This document shows, one piece after another, positions 34,430 to 47,027 of a stretch of DNA of 64,000 nt (its first letter is position 1; the number at the start of each line of letters is the position of its first letter). A program made the position numbers and the translations under genes. The notes below the pieces were generated by a model. The model saw only the letters and a program-made list of their open reading frames with translations. It made no database searches and was not told the DNA's origin. The DNA comes from Cenococcum geophilum 1.58 (taxonomy: Eukaryota > Ascomycota > Dothideomycetes > Gloniales > Gloniaceae): positions 1,369,640 to 1,433,639 of the forward strand of contig KV748181.1 of assembly GCA_001692895.1 (NCBI GenBank). Reading direction: 5' to 3'.

Positions 34430-37400
34430 ATGGCAGACCTAAGGAAGCAAGTTAATAAAGGCTAAGAAAAGTGGAGGTAGGGAGTCGACCTTATGTCTAT
34501 AACCGATGTTAACAACTATATTAAATTTAAAGTTCTTAAATATAAATATTTTAAGCTTATAAATGACGACCTATAGGAGCAATACTAGGAAGACTTTGCG
34601 GAATTTACGGAAGCTATTTTTAAGGCCTGCAACCCTACTACTATCCGTAACCTACGAACCCTTTTACGTCACTAAGGCGTATGGGTTAAAAGGGATAAAC
34701 GAGTTACTGTTGTATAGTCTTTATACAATATAATATATAAGAAGGACCAAATAGAATAGACTAAAGAGGAAATCCTAGACTAGGTTAAAGCTACTAAAGA
34801 ACTCTTTGCTTCTTCCAAACTTAATAGGATCGCTAGCCTTATACCTGACCCACTTAACTAAATTCGCCCTATAAACCTAAGCGGCTTTAGAATTAACCTC
34901 GCTGGCTAAAATATACCCTACTCTTAAGTTACGGACTACGCTACGGACCGCAATACCCCTGTAACCTAAAATACGGACTAAAACCTTCCCGCCGCTGTCT
35001 AAGTTACAGATCCGCAACCCACCTAAGTAAAGACCTATAGTAAGGAGCTGGCTAACCTAGCTAAGCTCTATACCGGCGAATTGAAGTACAGCGGTGAAAA
35101 CGATAATTTTAACTTTAAACTAACTATCTTTACGGACCTTTGCCAGAAGGCTAACATTCCTAAATAAGAGTTTAGCCAAGCCTACTCTACTATGCTGCGC
35201 GGCCTAGAACTTGACTACTACTACACTAACCTTAAAAGTAACCCCCTTGGTGCTCCCTTTAATAAGCTATATAAAGCTACACATAACTACTTTAAAGGGC
35301 TGGAATATAAGCGTAATATCCTTACCCAATGAAATGCGATTAAGTTACGGACCGTAATTGATAAGAATACCGAAAAATCGACTGTAGAGTGCCTGCAAAT
35401 TCTTATTAAAGACCTTCGGCACCTATAGCACGGCCTTAATATTAAGCTTTAAATAGACGACTTTCTATATAATAAACTTATTACGGCTTACTAGGAAGTA
35501 GAACCCTATAAATATACCTATTATAAGCCTGCAGACACCTTAACTGGCCTTATTAATGATTTACGGTCCTTTATTACAATATACGAAGTTTTAAATCCGC
35601 TAGATAGTACTTAAGCCTTTATTACGGACCTACAAAACCTATAAACTGACTTAGATGCCTACTTTAAGGACCGCCGCTACCGCTAGTAGCACCTGTACCG
35701 ATTAAGTCCTACCCATAACCCCTATAGCAACTCCCGTACAAAAGCATACCCCTATAGATAAACTAGCTAGAAGTGCTTTATATACGGTAAGAAAGGATAT
35801 TAGTTTATAAGGTATACCTAGGAAGAACATAATAAGTTTAAGAAGAAATTTAATAATCGGATTAACTAGTTTATTTTAGACTACGAAGGAAAGGAAGTGG
35901 AGGAGTCTCTTAACGAGTTAATAGAAGCCCTTATAATTAACTTTAACTTAGATACTTAGAAACAGGAGACCTTAGAGACGTTCCTAACTACTTTTAGACC
36001 TTTTATGGATAGCTAAGCCTTTAATATTACAACCGTATTAGCCGACCGTTCCTTTATACACTTAATTGCGCCTAAAAACTAATCTATAAGTACCCCCGTT
36101 ACGGACGTTACGGACTATAAATAGGACTTATTTACATATATTACTACAGAACGCTATACCCCTAAGGAATTCTATGGTATTATAATTAATATAGGTACCT
36201 TTAAGAAGTCTACTATAGGTTATGGATAATACCTTATATATAAGACTACTACAAATAACAATACGGATATTAATACTATGTAAACTAGGGCCGTAAACGT
36301 CTAATTCGGCATCGGCTTAACTATATTAATTGGATTAGTTGCAGTTAAGACCCTAATTAGCCTAGTTAACTTCCACGTAGTAAAAGCGGATACCCCTTTT
36401 CTACTCTGTTTTGCGGATATAGATAGGTTATAGGTTTACTACAATAATGTTATAGACACCATAATTGGCCCTATAACTACCCTAGGAAGTAAGCATATTA
36501 CCCTACCAATTATATGACGATTTAGACACCCGTTCCTTATATAGGGAGAGACTTTACAGACCTATATTTAGAAATCTTTTAACTATAACCTGTGCTACCT
36601 TACTAGTACTAAAATCTACCGCCTATACTGCCGTTTCGGCCACTTGTTAGCCGAAAAGCTATATAGAGTCCTTAAACGCTCTAGACACTACAACGTTAAT
36701 AGGAAGGTAATTAACTACCTAACTAAATACTGCTCCTTCTGCTAGAAATACGGACGTTCCCTAGGCCGATTTAAGTTTACTCTTTATAAAGACCTTAATT
36801 TTAACTACTTAGTGTACGTAGATATTATATATATTAACAGCAGCCTAGTATTATATATAATTAACGAGGTAACCCGCTACTAAGCCGCCTGTTAGTTGCA
36901 AAATATATCCGTAAAATATACTTAGGATATTTTATGGACCTGCTGGATTAATATATACGTTAAACCCCCTAAGTATATTATCTATAATGCCGGTAGGAAC
37001 TTTATTAGCAAGGAATTCTAATAGTGCGCTACGGCCATAGCTATTTTAATAAAAGCTGTTCTAGTTAAGGCGTATTAGTCCGTTAGGCTTATTAAGCAAG
37101 CTTATCTAGCTTTACGGAGAGCTTACTAGATTATTATAGACGAATATAAAGACATTTAAAAGGAACTGGCTCTATAAATGGCTGTAAAAGCTATTAATAA
37201 CACCGCTGGCCCTAACGGACTAGTACCTACCCTTTTGGTTTATGGAGCCTACCTAAGGATAAGCAACCTAGGCCCTCCTGCCCCGTTTATTACGGAACGA
37301 GTAGCTGCAATATAGAAGGCAATGGCCGAAATAGTTAAATTACGGGCTAAATAAGCTGTTAATAGTGCCCTATATTACTGCAACGGACCTAATATAACCT

Positions 37401-39364
37401 TAGTTTATAACCTCCCGCTTAATTCTAAAGTCCTTGTATGGCGTAAAAGCGGCAATTAAACTGGACCTTATTGTTTACTAGCTATAGAAGACGAAATGTG
37501 TTGCGTATAACTTCCTAGCGGACCAACTAGCTTTAGAAGCACGTTTGTAAAACCCTACTTTTGGTCCAAAAACACCCGTAACGCCAAACTAGACAAATAG
37601 GAAGCACCCGCTGAACTAGACGAACTAGAAGTACCCCCACCTATTTTAGAAATACCCCCGCCTACTTTAGAAGCCCCCTAGGAACTTACTAAACCTACTA
37701 AACCCACCGTAAAGCGTGGTTAAGGACGCCCCTAAAAGTACCCCGTAATAAAGAATTACTTAACCTTCGCAGGCACGTCCGTAAGGCAATCCCCGCCTAT
37801 AGATATATTAGTTCTAGTATAGGAAACACTTTTTATGGACTTATAACGTAAGGAGATTAATGGACTACTTAAAAAGGGTATTTTTACGGCTATAACGGAG
37901 AGAGACGTTCCGTAAGGCGTCCGTATATTTAACTTACGCTTTATTAACAAAATTAAGCACCTTAGTACTAATAAAGCCTTTAAAAAATCAAGGCTTGTTG
38001 TATAAGCTTATAACGACTAGGGAAAGGACTTAGTTCTTATATAACCGCCTATAATATAACAGGTTAGTTAACGGATTATACTTATACTTACGCCTAGACT
38101 ATAGCAAACTAAACCTATAGCCCTTTACTTACGGGATATTTTATAAGCCTACGTGCAGTCTAATACCTACTTAAGTAGGGACATCTTTATACGACTACCC
38201 CTTAAGCTTAATTCGCAACTAGGAATAATTTTATGGGTTATAAAACCCCTTTATGGAGTGCTAGAAGCTGGAAACCACTGGTTTAAAACGTATTACTAGT
38301 ATTACATTAGTAAACTTAAAATAGAATAGTTGACCTACAACCCCTGCCTTCTATATACCCTATTAAACGGCCTTGGTATTATTAGACTCTAAATAGATAA
38401 TACCCTCTTTTTAGTAGACCGGACTTTTACGGACGCTAAAGAGACTAAACTATAAGAGGTAAAGTTCTTAGCAAAGCCGCGAGAGTAGTTAACTAAGCAG
38501 ACTGTAATTAAGTTTAATAGAGGCTTAATTATATAAAAGGGCAACCTAATCTAGCTAACTTAGGAACGCTAAGCTTAAAACCTAAGGCTCGTTATAGTAA
38601 AGCCTACGGACCTCACCAGTTCCCGCGGAGAGACTTATAAAACCGTAAATACAAAGGACTAATACGTTATATAGTGTGTAAGAGGCGCCTATATTACCAC
38701 AGTCTGTTAACCTAAATCTATCTATAATTTATTCTTTACGGCCTAGGTAACAGATCTATAAGAAGAAAATATTAAGTAGCTTAATAAGCGTATTTAGTGG
38801 CAAATTAATAATGTAATAAGAGGACTTACTTATATACCACTAGACCTAAATTCCCTTAGCGTACTAGTATTTACGGACGCCTCCTTTACCAATAATAGAG
38901 ACCTATTATCGCAAATCGGCTTCGTAATTGTACTTACGGACTGTAATTAGGACGCAAATATACCGTAGTAGTCTTTAATTAAGTGCAAATGAGTAACCCG
39001 TAGTATACTAGCTTCTAAGCTATACGTACTAGCTTATAGCTTTAATATAGGAGCCGTAATTAAGTTAACAATCCAGAAGATCCTATAATTGGAGTAATTA
39101 CCCCTAGTTCTATATACCGATTTAAAGTCCCTCTACGACTGTATAGTTAAACTAGGTACGATATAAGAGAAGAGGCTTATAGTCGACCTAATGTGCTTAC
39201 ATTAGGCCTACGAACAACGTGAGATTATGGAGGTTAAATGGATTAGCAGCGGAGATAACTTAGCGGACGCTATAACTAAGGCAAAGCCGTATTAAGCTCT
39301 AAAAACCCTAATTAACATAAATAAGCTTAATCTAAAGGTTATAGAATGGGTGGAACGTGACTAA
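34430..39364 (+). pseudogene. Element B gag-pol (1,644 codons in one net frame)
   Basis: ATG 34430 (MADLRKQV) and the terminal TAA at 39362-39364 are in the same frame, so the family originally had one fused gag-pol frame of 1,644 codons. The order is gag with a zinc-knuckle remnant (CFIYGKKGYQF), then protease (EFYGIIINIG), integrase (CSFCQKYGRS, VDIIYI) and a basic linker. RT follows (DVPQGVRIFNLRFI, YLRDILQAYVQS, LYGVLEAGNHWFK) and then RNase H (LVFTDASFANNRDLLSQIGF, VLYTDLKSLYDC). Stops within the frame are TAA/TAG in Gln/Trp positions. It is useful as the reference copy for aligning A and C. Inactive. Confidence 0.92.
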
Positions 39365-39551
39365 CGGAGCACTTACGGTTCATTTTACGGGCCGTAAGTA
39401 GGACTTACGGCCAGCTTAAAGCACCGTTTGGAAGGCAGCCTAGAAGGCACCTCGGGAGGGATTTCCTATGTATTTCTTTTGTGTTTTACGGTTCTATTAA
39501 AAGCAATTACGGAGGTTATATACAAGTGGGTCTATCTTTAAGTACCACCAG

Positions 39552-39773
39552 TATATAATTATAGCACCTGTTGTACCAAACGCGTACTTACGCGTTTGGT
39601 GCACTAACCACTTATATACTAACTAATTAGGGGGGGGAGGCGCGTCAGTATATAGACCACGTAGTCTACCTTAATAGAATTGACAGTCACTACTATCCAA
39701 AAGAGCATACGATCCTATACGTATTTCGTGCCCCTGGATATGACTTACCTGTATTATTAGGTTGATACAAACA
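39552..39773 (+). repeat. Element B 3' LTR
   Basis: Partner of 33827-34047, ending ACA before atatt. Confidence 0.95.
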
Positions 39774-39778
39774 ATATT

Positions 39779-40740
39779 AGATAGATTATAGCCCTATATA
39801 AAGTTGCGGAACGGCTAAATATAATCTAAGTTATCCTTTTTATTAGTATCGCAACCTTCCTACTATATTTATATTTGGTCTTTTATTAATTAATATATAT
39901 AGAACGGCCACGGTCGCTAGATGGCAGTTATTAAATTATACCGTTTATGTATATATATATAATAAGTCGAATATTTACAGCCACTTTTAATACCTATAAG
40001 CATAACCTATTTTTTGTAATTAGCTATAAATATAGCTAGAAGTAAAAAGTAGTGTTAATTCTGGCCATCTGCGTATAGGAGATATACTCCTTTTTTACTA
40101 GCTTTCTCTAATACTATAGGCATTATTAGCATAATTGTACTAGTAGTAGGGTTATTGCTAAAGTATACGTTTAAGGATAGCTATAAGGGTCTTATATTGC
40201 ACCACTAGTTATATTATTTAGTTGCTAGGTATATCGACTAGGAGGTATATAAGTAATAATAGGGCTAGTTAATTTACGGATTATTAAACGCGTAGTTTAA
40301 TATTTTTAATTAAAATATAAAGCGGCTATGCTTTCTTGCCGCCGGCGTATTGTATTAGTTAGGTCTTATTACTAGCTAATATAATTAGCACTATAGTTAC
40401 GCCAAGCGGTAGCTACTCTTATGTCTCCTACTACTAGTCTACTATGTTAAGCTTATTATATATTCTTGTTTCTACTAATAAGTACTACCTTACTAGCGAG
40501 AAAGTTATCTCTTTAGAAAGGGCCGTAACTAATAAGGAAGGATACGATCTTTAGAGTATTTTAGTAATATACTAGTAGCTACTAGTCCCCTATAGTTATA
40601 ATTGTTTTAATTTACTACGGTTAATTACTCTTAGATTATATCTGTTTTAAAAGTAGTTTTACTTTAATATTATTAGTACTCTGGTAAGAAAAATAGTTAG
40701 TAAATACTTCCTAAAGCCTAATATCGTTAAACTACTTATT
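39779..40740 (-). pseudogene. Plavaka-like transposase relic, N-terminal/central part
   Basis: This minus-strand sequence joins in frame to 33821 once element B and one copy of atatt are removed (GYNLSNIYKIIAPNFLHQ). Upstream blocks fit Plavaka transposases: GPFQRDNFLASKV, then AGGKKAQPLYF (family: GGGKKAWPVYLT), PIITYIPPSRY, YADGQNQHYFLLLAIFIANY (family: CADGxxRxxYPLLAAFIADY) and KQVMLIGIKSGCKYSTYYI (a former Cys-containing segment). These do not all lie in one frame, so small indels are present. The DDE catalytic core should be in this region. Confidence 0.72.
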
Positions 40741-43047
40741 AATAGCGCGGTTAAAAGTTCTATAGCTTACCTACTATAAGACCTATATATATTCTGCCTT
40801 ACTACTAAATAGATAAAATAGGGGAGGTATCTTATCTAGTGTACTACTAGTACGCTTAATACGCGGTATAATATTGCATACTACCGCAGTATTGTCTATA
40901 GTTTATAAATTTCCTTAGTTCCGTCCTAGAGGCTTTCCTATAACGCGGCTAGTAGCCTCTTTAAATATTTTAATCCGAAAGACGTCTGTAGATATTACAG
41001 TTAAAGTTTACTAATTAGTCTTAACTATTGCTAGGTTATACACCCTATTAAATATTACGGAATTATTATTATAGTATACATCCGCAGCTCTATTATTTAG
41101 CTTATTGATAATATTATCGCCTAGAGCTTATATAGGTGGCTACTTATTACCTTACTCTAATTCGGCCTTATAATTAGTTGTATAATACCCTTCTAAGGTT
41201 TAATAGTATAATAGTGCATTATTGTCTATATATTGTATAAGTGGCCACTTATTATATTACTCTAGCTTAGCCCTATAATAGGCTGTCTAATACTCCTTTA
41301 AGCTTTAATAGCGTAAGGGTATATTATTGTTTGTCTCTTTAATATTAACGCCCTTATATCTACCCTTTTTCTATTTCTATTATCTTAGATAATATTATTT
41401 ATAATAGATTAGACCGCCTATGCTTTTTACTTTAGTCCCGTACTTTTTATATTACCGCTAGATAGAGCTTATTTATAAATTGCTGTATTAAGCTATAATT
41501 TACTATAGTTTAGTTAGAAGGGGGCTAAAAATAATATCTATATGGAACCGTATGTTTGAAGTAGTATTTATAGCTTATGCTATATTATAAGCCAGTTAAG
41601 ATAGGAGGAGTATAGTAAGAGTATAGTAATGTCTATAGACACTAACGCGCTAGATAGCGCAACCCGTTATATTTTACGCTAATTTATACTAAATCGCGTT
41701 ATATTAGGCTAGAAGACTCTACTTATTACTAACGTCGCGCCGCCTCTCTGTTATACTAAGTATAGGATTTTAAACACCACTATTCCCTACTTAGGATGCT
41801 AGACTATTTTTTATAATAGGACGCGATATATAATAGCGGTATACCGTAAATATAGTGTGGTATAACTCTATAAGCGCTATAGACCCGTAAAAAGATATAT
41901 AGCTTATTACTAGCTTAGGCATTACTGCGGAGAGACTTAATACTATTAAGCAGACTTTTAAGTAGGTTATTATTAAGGACGGCATTCTATACGTTTTATT
42001 TTGTGGATAACTAAATAATTTACTACGGAAGTAGGTAATCTAGAAAGTTATCTATTAGGTAGTAGAATATAAGAAGGTACTAGCGCTATAGGTATATAAG
42101 GCTATACAAAATATGCTAGCCCGTATATAGTTAAATATATATAAAAAGATAAAGGTGCTAGGGTGGCCTAGTATTAACTATATAGTAGATATGGAAAGGG
42201 GGTATACGGCTACCGTAAACCTGTAGAGTTTATCCTAGCTTAACTATACGCAAAACTGCGGCTATAATCTTAAATGACTTATTATACTACAAACTAGATA
42301 GTATAAACTTAGTTCTAAGTATAGATGTAGCCTTAAGTTTAGTGTCACTATTTAATACGCCTTAAGACCTATATATAGTTAAATATTAGCTACTAGTTAA
42401 GATGTTTTTAAAGGCTAAGGTAGATTATAATAAGGAGTAGATATAGGCCGCCTATATAGAGACTATACCTATTTAAAACAATAGGGCCTTAAGGGCTGCT
42501 CTATTAAGGGCAGTTTATTATAGAGTAGGCTAGGTTATATTTACGGCTATCCGTAGAGATAGTATATAGGTGTCCGTTGTAATTATAATATATTACTAAT
42601 GTTTATCTAACCCTATCTCTAGCGTGATACGTTTTACTAGGCGGGCTAAAAGGTATTAATTAATTATAGTTAATCTAATCTACGTAGAGATAGTGACTTT
42701 AGTTAAGTTTGTCTTATAGTAAGACCTCCTATCGCACTAGGAAGCCTTAAAATTATTACCTATATATATAATTTTAGGTTATCTAGACGTAATATAGTAA
42801 ATTACCTTTACTATAGGCTTTTATATTAGGGGCAACTATATAGACATTATATTTGTCCTGTGTTTTACTAGCTAGTAGCTAGTATAGTGGGATAGGTATT
42901 ATTTTAAGGGCCTATAGTATTAGCGATAAGTTTCTTAAAATATAGTAATAGTGTACTAATATTAGGAATAGCATACCTAATATAAGCAGGAGAGGGCGTT
43001 AGGTTACGTTGCCTTAGTAGCAGCTATAGTAAGAAAAGGATTAGATC
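40741..43047. other. Degenerate sequence, unidentified
   Basis: The left part probably includes the 5' end of the Plavaka-like element. From about 42430 a plus-strand frame (motif RALRAALLRAVYYRVGQ, then RFTRRAKRYQ) with RIP-type stops can be followed to 43047 and, after element C, a little beyond 51196. I cannot identify it. Confidence 0.35.
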
Positions 43048-43052
43048 CTATT

Positions 43053-43270
43053 TGTATAATTATAGCACGTAGCATACCAGACGCGTAGTTACGCGTTTGG
43101 TGCACTAACCACTTATATATTAACTAATTAGGGGGGAGGTGCGTTAGTATAGACTACGTAGTCTACCTTAATAGAATCGACAGTTACTACCATCTAAAAG
43201 AGCATACGATACTATACGTATTTCGTGCCCCTAGATATGACTTACCTGTATTATTAAGTTGATATAAACA
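43053..43270 (+). repeat. Element C 5' LTR
   Basis: TGTATAATTATAG to ACA, with one palindromic module containing two ACGCGT copies. The leader lies at 43271-43655. Confidence 0.94.
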
Positions 43271-43655
43271 CTGATTAGTGAGCGCGCACAGATTAGTAAT
43301 TACTTGACACCTCCCCCTAAGCGATACACAATAGCGACTACCTATTTAAATCCTAGTACGACCTGCTAGAAGGTCGGAAGTTAGGAATTACGGACTATTA
43401 CCAACTCTATATACTTATTTAAGTCTTAGTACGGTTTACTAGAAGTTTATAGACACGAATATAGACCTTTACGGAACCTCTTACCCTCCTATAAACCATT
43501 ACGGACCTATTAATTACCTTTATAGACTATTATAAGACCTCTCAAACTATTACGGACCCGTTAATTAATTTTACAGACCGTTATAAGACCTCCTCTACCC
43601 GCTATAAGCTACTACTACCCGTTACAGCTTATATAGATATACTACGCTATATAAT

Positions 43656-44839
43656 ATAGCAGATATAAGCAAGCAAATTGACGAAGGTTAAAAGAAGTGG
43701 AGTTAGGGAGTTGACCTCACGTCTATAAACGGCGTTAACGACTATATTAATTTTTAAATCCTTAAATATAGACACTTTAAGCTTCTAAATAACGATCTAT
43801 AGGAATAATATAAGGAAGACTTTACGGACTTTATAGAAGCTATCTTTAAGACTTGCAACCTTATAGCTACCTATAACCTACAAACCCTCCTACGCAACTA
43901 AGGTGTATGGGTTAAAAAGGATAGGCGAGTTACTATTATACGGTTTTTATATAATATACTATATAAGGAGGACTAAACGGAATAGACTAAAGAGTAGATT
44001 TTAGACTATATTAAAACTAGCGAACTCTTTACCTCCTTTAAACTTAATAGGATCTCTAGTTTTATTAATAACCCATTTAACTAAATTTGTCCTATAGATT
44101 AAAGAGATCTTAGAATTAATCTTATAGGCTAAAGTATACCTAGTACTTAAGTTACGGACCGTAATACCCCCGTAAACTAAAATATAGACTAAAACCCTTT
44201 CGTTACTTAAGTTATAGATCCGCAAACTATTTAAGTAAAGACCTACGGTAAGGAGCTAGCTAACCTAGCTAAGCTCTATACCGACGAATCTAAGTATAGC
44301 AGTAAAAATAATAACTTTAACTTTAAACTAACTATCTTTACGGACCTCTGTTAGAAGGCTAATATTTCTAAATAGGAGTTTAGCTAAGCCTATTCTACTA
44401 TACTACGCGGCCTAGCCCTTAACCACTATTATACTAACCTTAAGAGTAACCCCCTTGGTGTTCCCTTTAATAAGCTATATAAAGCTATACGCAACTACTT
44501 TAAAGGGCTAGAATATAAGTGTAATATCCTTATATAATGGAATGCGATTAAGTTACGGACCGTAATTAATAAGAATACCAAAAAATCGACTATAGAGTGC
44601 CTGTAAATTCTTATTAAAGACCTTTGGCATCTATAGTATGGCCTTAATACTAAGCTTTAAATAGACGACTTTTTATATAACAAACTTATTACAGCCTACT
44701 AGGAAGTGGAACCCTATAAATACGCCTATTATAAGCCTACAGATACCTTAACTGGCCTTACTAACGATTTATAGTTCTCTATTATAATATATAAAGTTTT
44801 AAACCCGCTAGGCAGTACTTAAGCCTTTATTATAGACCT
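43656..44839 (+). pseudogene. Element C gag, first part
   Basis: The start codon reads ATA (from ATG) at 43656, followed by ADISKQIDEGQKKW. It is the same frame and motifs as gag of A and B, with many RIP-type stops. It stops at the LINE insertion and continues at 47028. Confidence 0.85.
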
Positions 44840-47014
44840 TTTTTTTTATTTTTTTTTATATCCGTTTGTATTATACTACGTACAATACTGCGCATGCAGC
44901 CTCTAGGCTATGGCGCTATAGTTCTATATACATAAATCCTTTCTAGGCAGCTTAACATATACTAGTAGCTATATCCTCCTAGTTTATAAACCCCTAGACT
45001 AGGGGTTTATAGCTTCCTAGTAAAATACTAAGTTACCACAACTATTTGGTAATAAGAGAATAGTAGAAAAACCATAAGAAATCCTAACACCTCTCCCTAT
45101 CCTTTTACAATTTTTTCCTATCCTTTTACTCTCTATAGTCTTTTTATAAGAGCCTAGTAGAAGTTGCCTCCTTCTAGGATCCTATTTGTTTTTTCTATTC
45201 TTCTATATCTTCTACACTAGTATAGTGTACTAGTTTAGCTGCTTTAAGAGTCTCGCAGTCCTTACTATCCGCAAAGTGTTTTTCTTTACAATTAATGCAA
45301 AGAGGGGTAGTATGCTTGCAAGGTCTACCGGATATTAAACAGGTAGAACAGCAGTGGTCTTTAGATAGATGTACAGCCGCACAAAATCTACAGGCCCTAT
45401 TAGAGCATCTATCTCCTATATAGCCGAATTTTTGGCAGCTAGTACACTGCGTAGTAGCAGAGACTTTTAGGTGTTTTACTACCTTAGCAGCTGCACCTGC
45501 AATTAGAATCTCTTTTTGCTTAAGGATTTCTTGTCTTTTCTCTTTATTCTCTATAGCAAAGACTATAGAGCCAAATCGAGTTTCTAGATTATATCTTTTT
45601 TCCCTAGATAAGATCCATCTAGGTAGACCTTGTATCCCTATAGAATTAAAGGTCTCAATTTCTTCTTTTAGAAGCTTAGAGCCTCCCTCTCCTAGAAAAG
45701 GTAGGGTAGGAACCCTATGGGCTATAACTTAAACCCATAGTTCTAGTTTTTGTTCTCTTTAGAAGGTAAAGTAGTTTTGCTAGATCTCCTTGTATTTAAC
45801 TAGGAAATCTACATTATACTCTTCTGTAGTAGTAAGGAGAATATTTTGTTTTCCTTTAGTTCTAGCTATAGACGCTAAAACTAGCTTTTCTACTTACAGT
45901 TTTAATGCAAATAGTTGATTGACTTTATTTCATATAGAGAAGGTATCTAGAGGTTAGTCCTTTTTGTCCGTAATTAGGACTAACTTCCTTTTTTATAGCT
46001 GCTTTTTCTTACTTCTAGTAGAGGTAGAACTCCTACTAAAAGGAGAAGGGGTAGAAGATGGTGATAAGGAGGGTAAAGAGGACGAAGAAGGGAGGCCCCT
46101 TTTTAGTCTCTCTGCGTAAGTTTCCTTTATAGGGGCTACCTCCTTACGGAGAGCTCTTACTTCTTCTATTAGTCCATTTAGGATATCTTTTGTCTCTTCT
46201 TTTTCTTCTTTTTCTTTTACAAAGGGGTTTTCTCCTATTAGGATACTTTGTGTATAGTCCACTAGCTATCTAATTTATTCTTTTTTTTCTTCTCCTTTTA
46301 GCTTATTATAGGCCTAGATTAGGCTTTTTAAAGCCTTAAGTAGAAGTTGTCCTAGAGAAAGGGAAGAGGGAGGTGTACTAAGTATACTAGCTAGATATTC
46401 TTCTAGAGAAAGGGAAGAGAGAGGTATACTAGGCATATCAGCCGTAGTAGTTATTGGTTTTATTATCTTTTTTATAGGTTTTTGGTTTTCTTTTTCAGGA
46501 GAAGACTAAGGATATCCTCTTTTTTCTCCTGTCCTAAATAGGCCAGGAGAAGAAGAAGGGGGAGAGGGGGTAGATATAGACTCTTCATCGCTTATTTCTA
46601 TAGGAGGTTTCTTTTTAGGCTTACTAGGCCTTGGCATCTTATAGGGGGAGTTTACTAGTTTCTACTATCCTTATACCCTTTTTCCTTACTAATCCTACTG
46701 GAGGATTTCTGGGGAGATTAGGTTTAAAGGTAGTAGTAATACTAGACCCCTAGTATTGGTGGTAGTAGTAGTAGTAGTAGTTTTAGTGTTCCTGTCCGTG
46801 CCTCGCTTACAAGCTAGGACCACCCCTAAGAAGAATTTTCTATTGGGGGAAAGGGGGTAAAACGACAATTAAATCCACCTATAGCTCGCTAGGCAGTAGG
46901 AATTGGGTCTTAAAAGTTAGAAAATCGATTGTTTTTGGTGGTAAGATGGGTATGCGTAAGTTTTGAAGTGCGGCGCTACCTTTTGGTAAGGTTGCATGTG
47001 TGGTGAAAGTTTTT
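44840..47014 (-). mobile_element. LINE-like non-LTR retroelement carrying ORF1 only
   Basis: Flanked by a 13-bp target duplication (ttattatagacct at 44827-44839 and 47015-47027). The left end is a T-rich tract (nine T, A, nine T), the complement of an A-rich 3' tail, so the element lies on the minus strand. A long leader (about 380 bp), one ORF1 and about 350 bp of 3' sequence fill it. There is no room for an endonuclease-RT ORF2. A 12-bp palindrome (44986-45010) lies about 150 nt before the tail. RIP is light compared with the host element. Confidence 0.88.
45195..46637 (-). pseudogene. LINE ORF1 (gag-like, CCHC zinc knuckles)
   Basis: The frame starts at ATG 46635-46637 (MPRPSKPKKKPP) and is still in phase at the zinc knuckles 397 codons later. 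The N-terminus is basic and Ser/Pro-rich. A helical segment at about residues 126-190 has heptad-like charge (EEVRALRKEVAPIKETYAE). After a middle region with QGLPRWILSREKR, three Cys/His clusters begin at residue 398: CTSCQKFGYIGDRC, CRFCAAVHLSKDHCC and CINCKEKHFADSKDC, the arrangement seen in ORF1 of Tad-type fungal LINEs. The stop at 45195-45197 is close to the natural end. About eight internal TAG/TAA codons look RIP-made. Such proteins bind the element RNA. Confidence 0.85.
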
Positions 47015-47027
47015 TTATTATAGACCT

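Larger units (their letters stand above)
33827..39773 (+). mobile_element. Ty1/copia element B (complete structure)
   Basis: LTRs lie at 33827-34047 (221 bp) and 39552-39773 (222 bp). The target duplication atatt is at 33822-33826 and 39774-39778. It is the same family as A and C and the only one of the three without a nested insertion, 5947 bp long. It is inserted in a Plavaka-like transposase gene. Heavily RIP-mutated. Confidence 0.96.
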
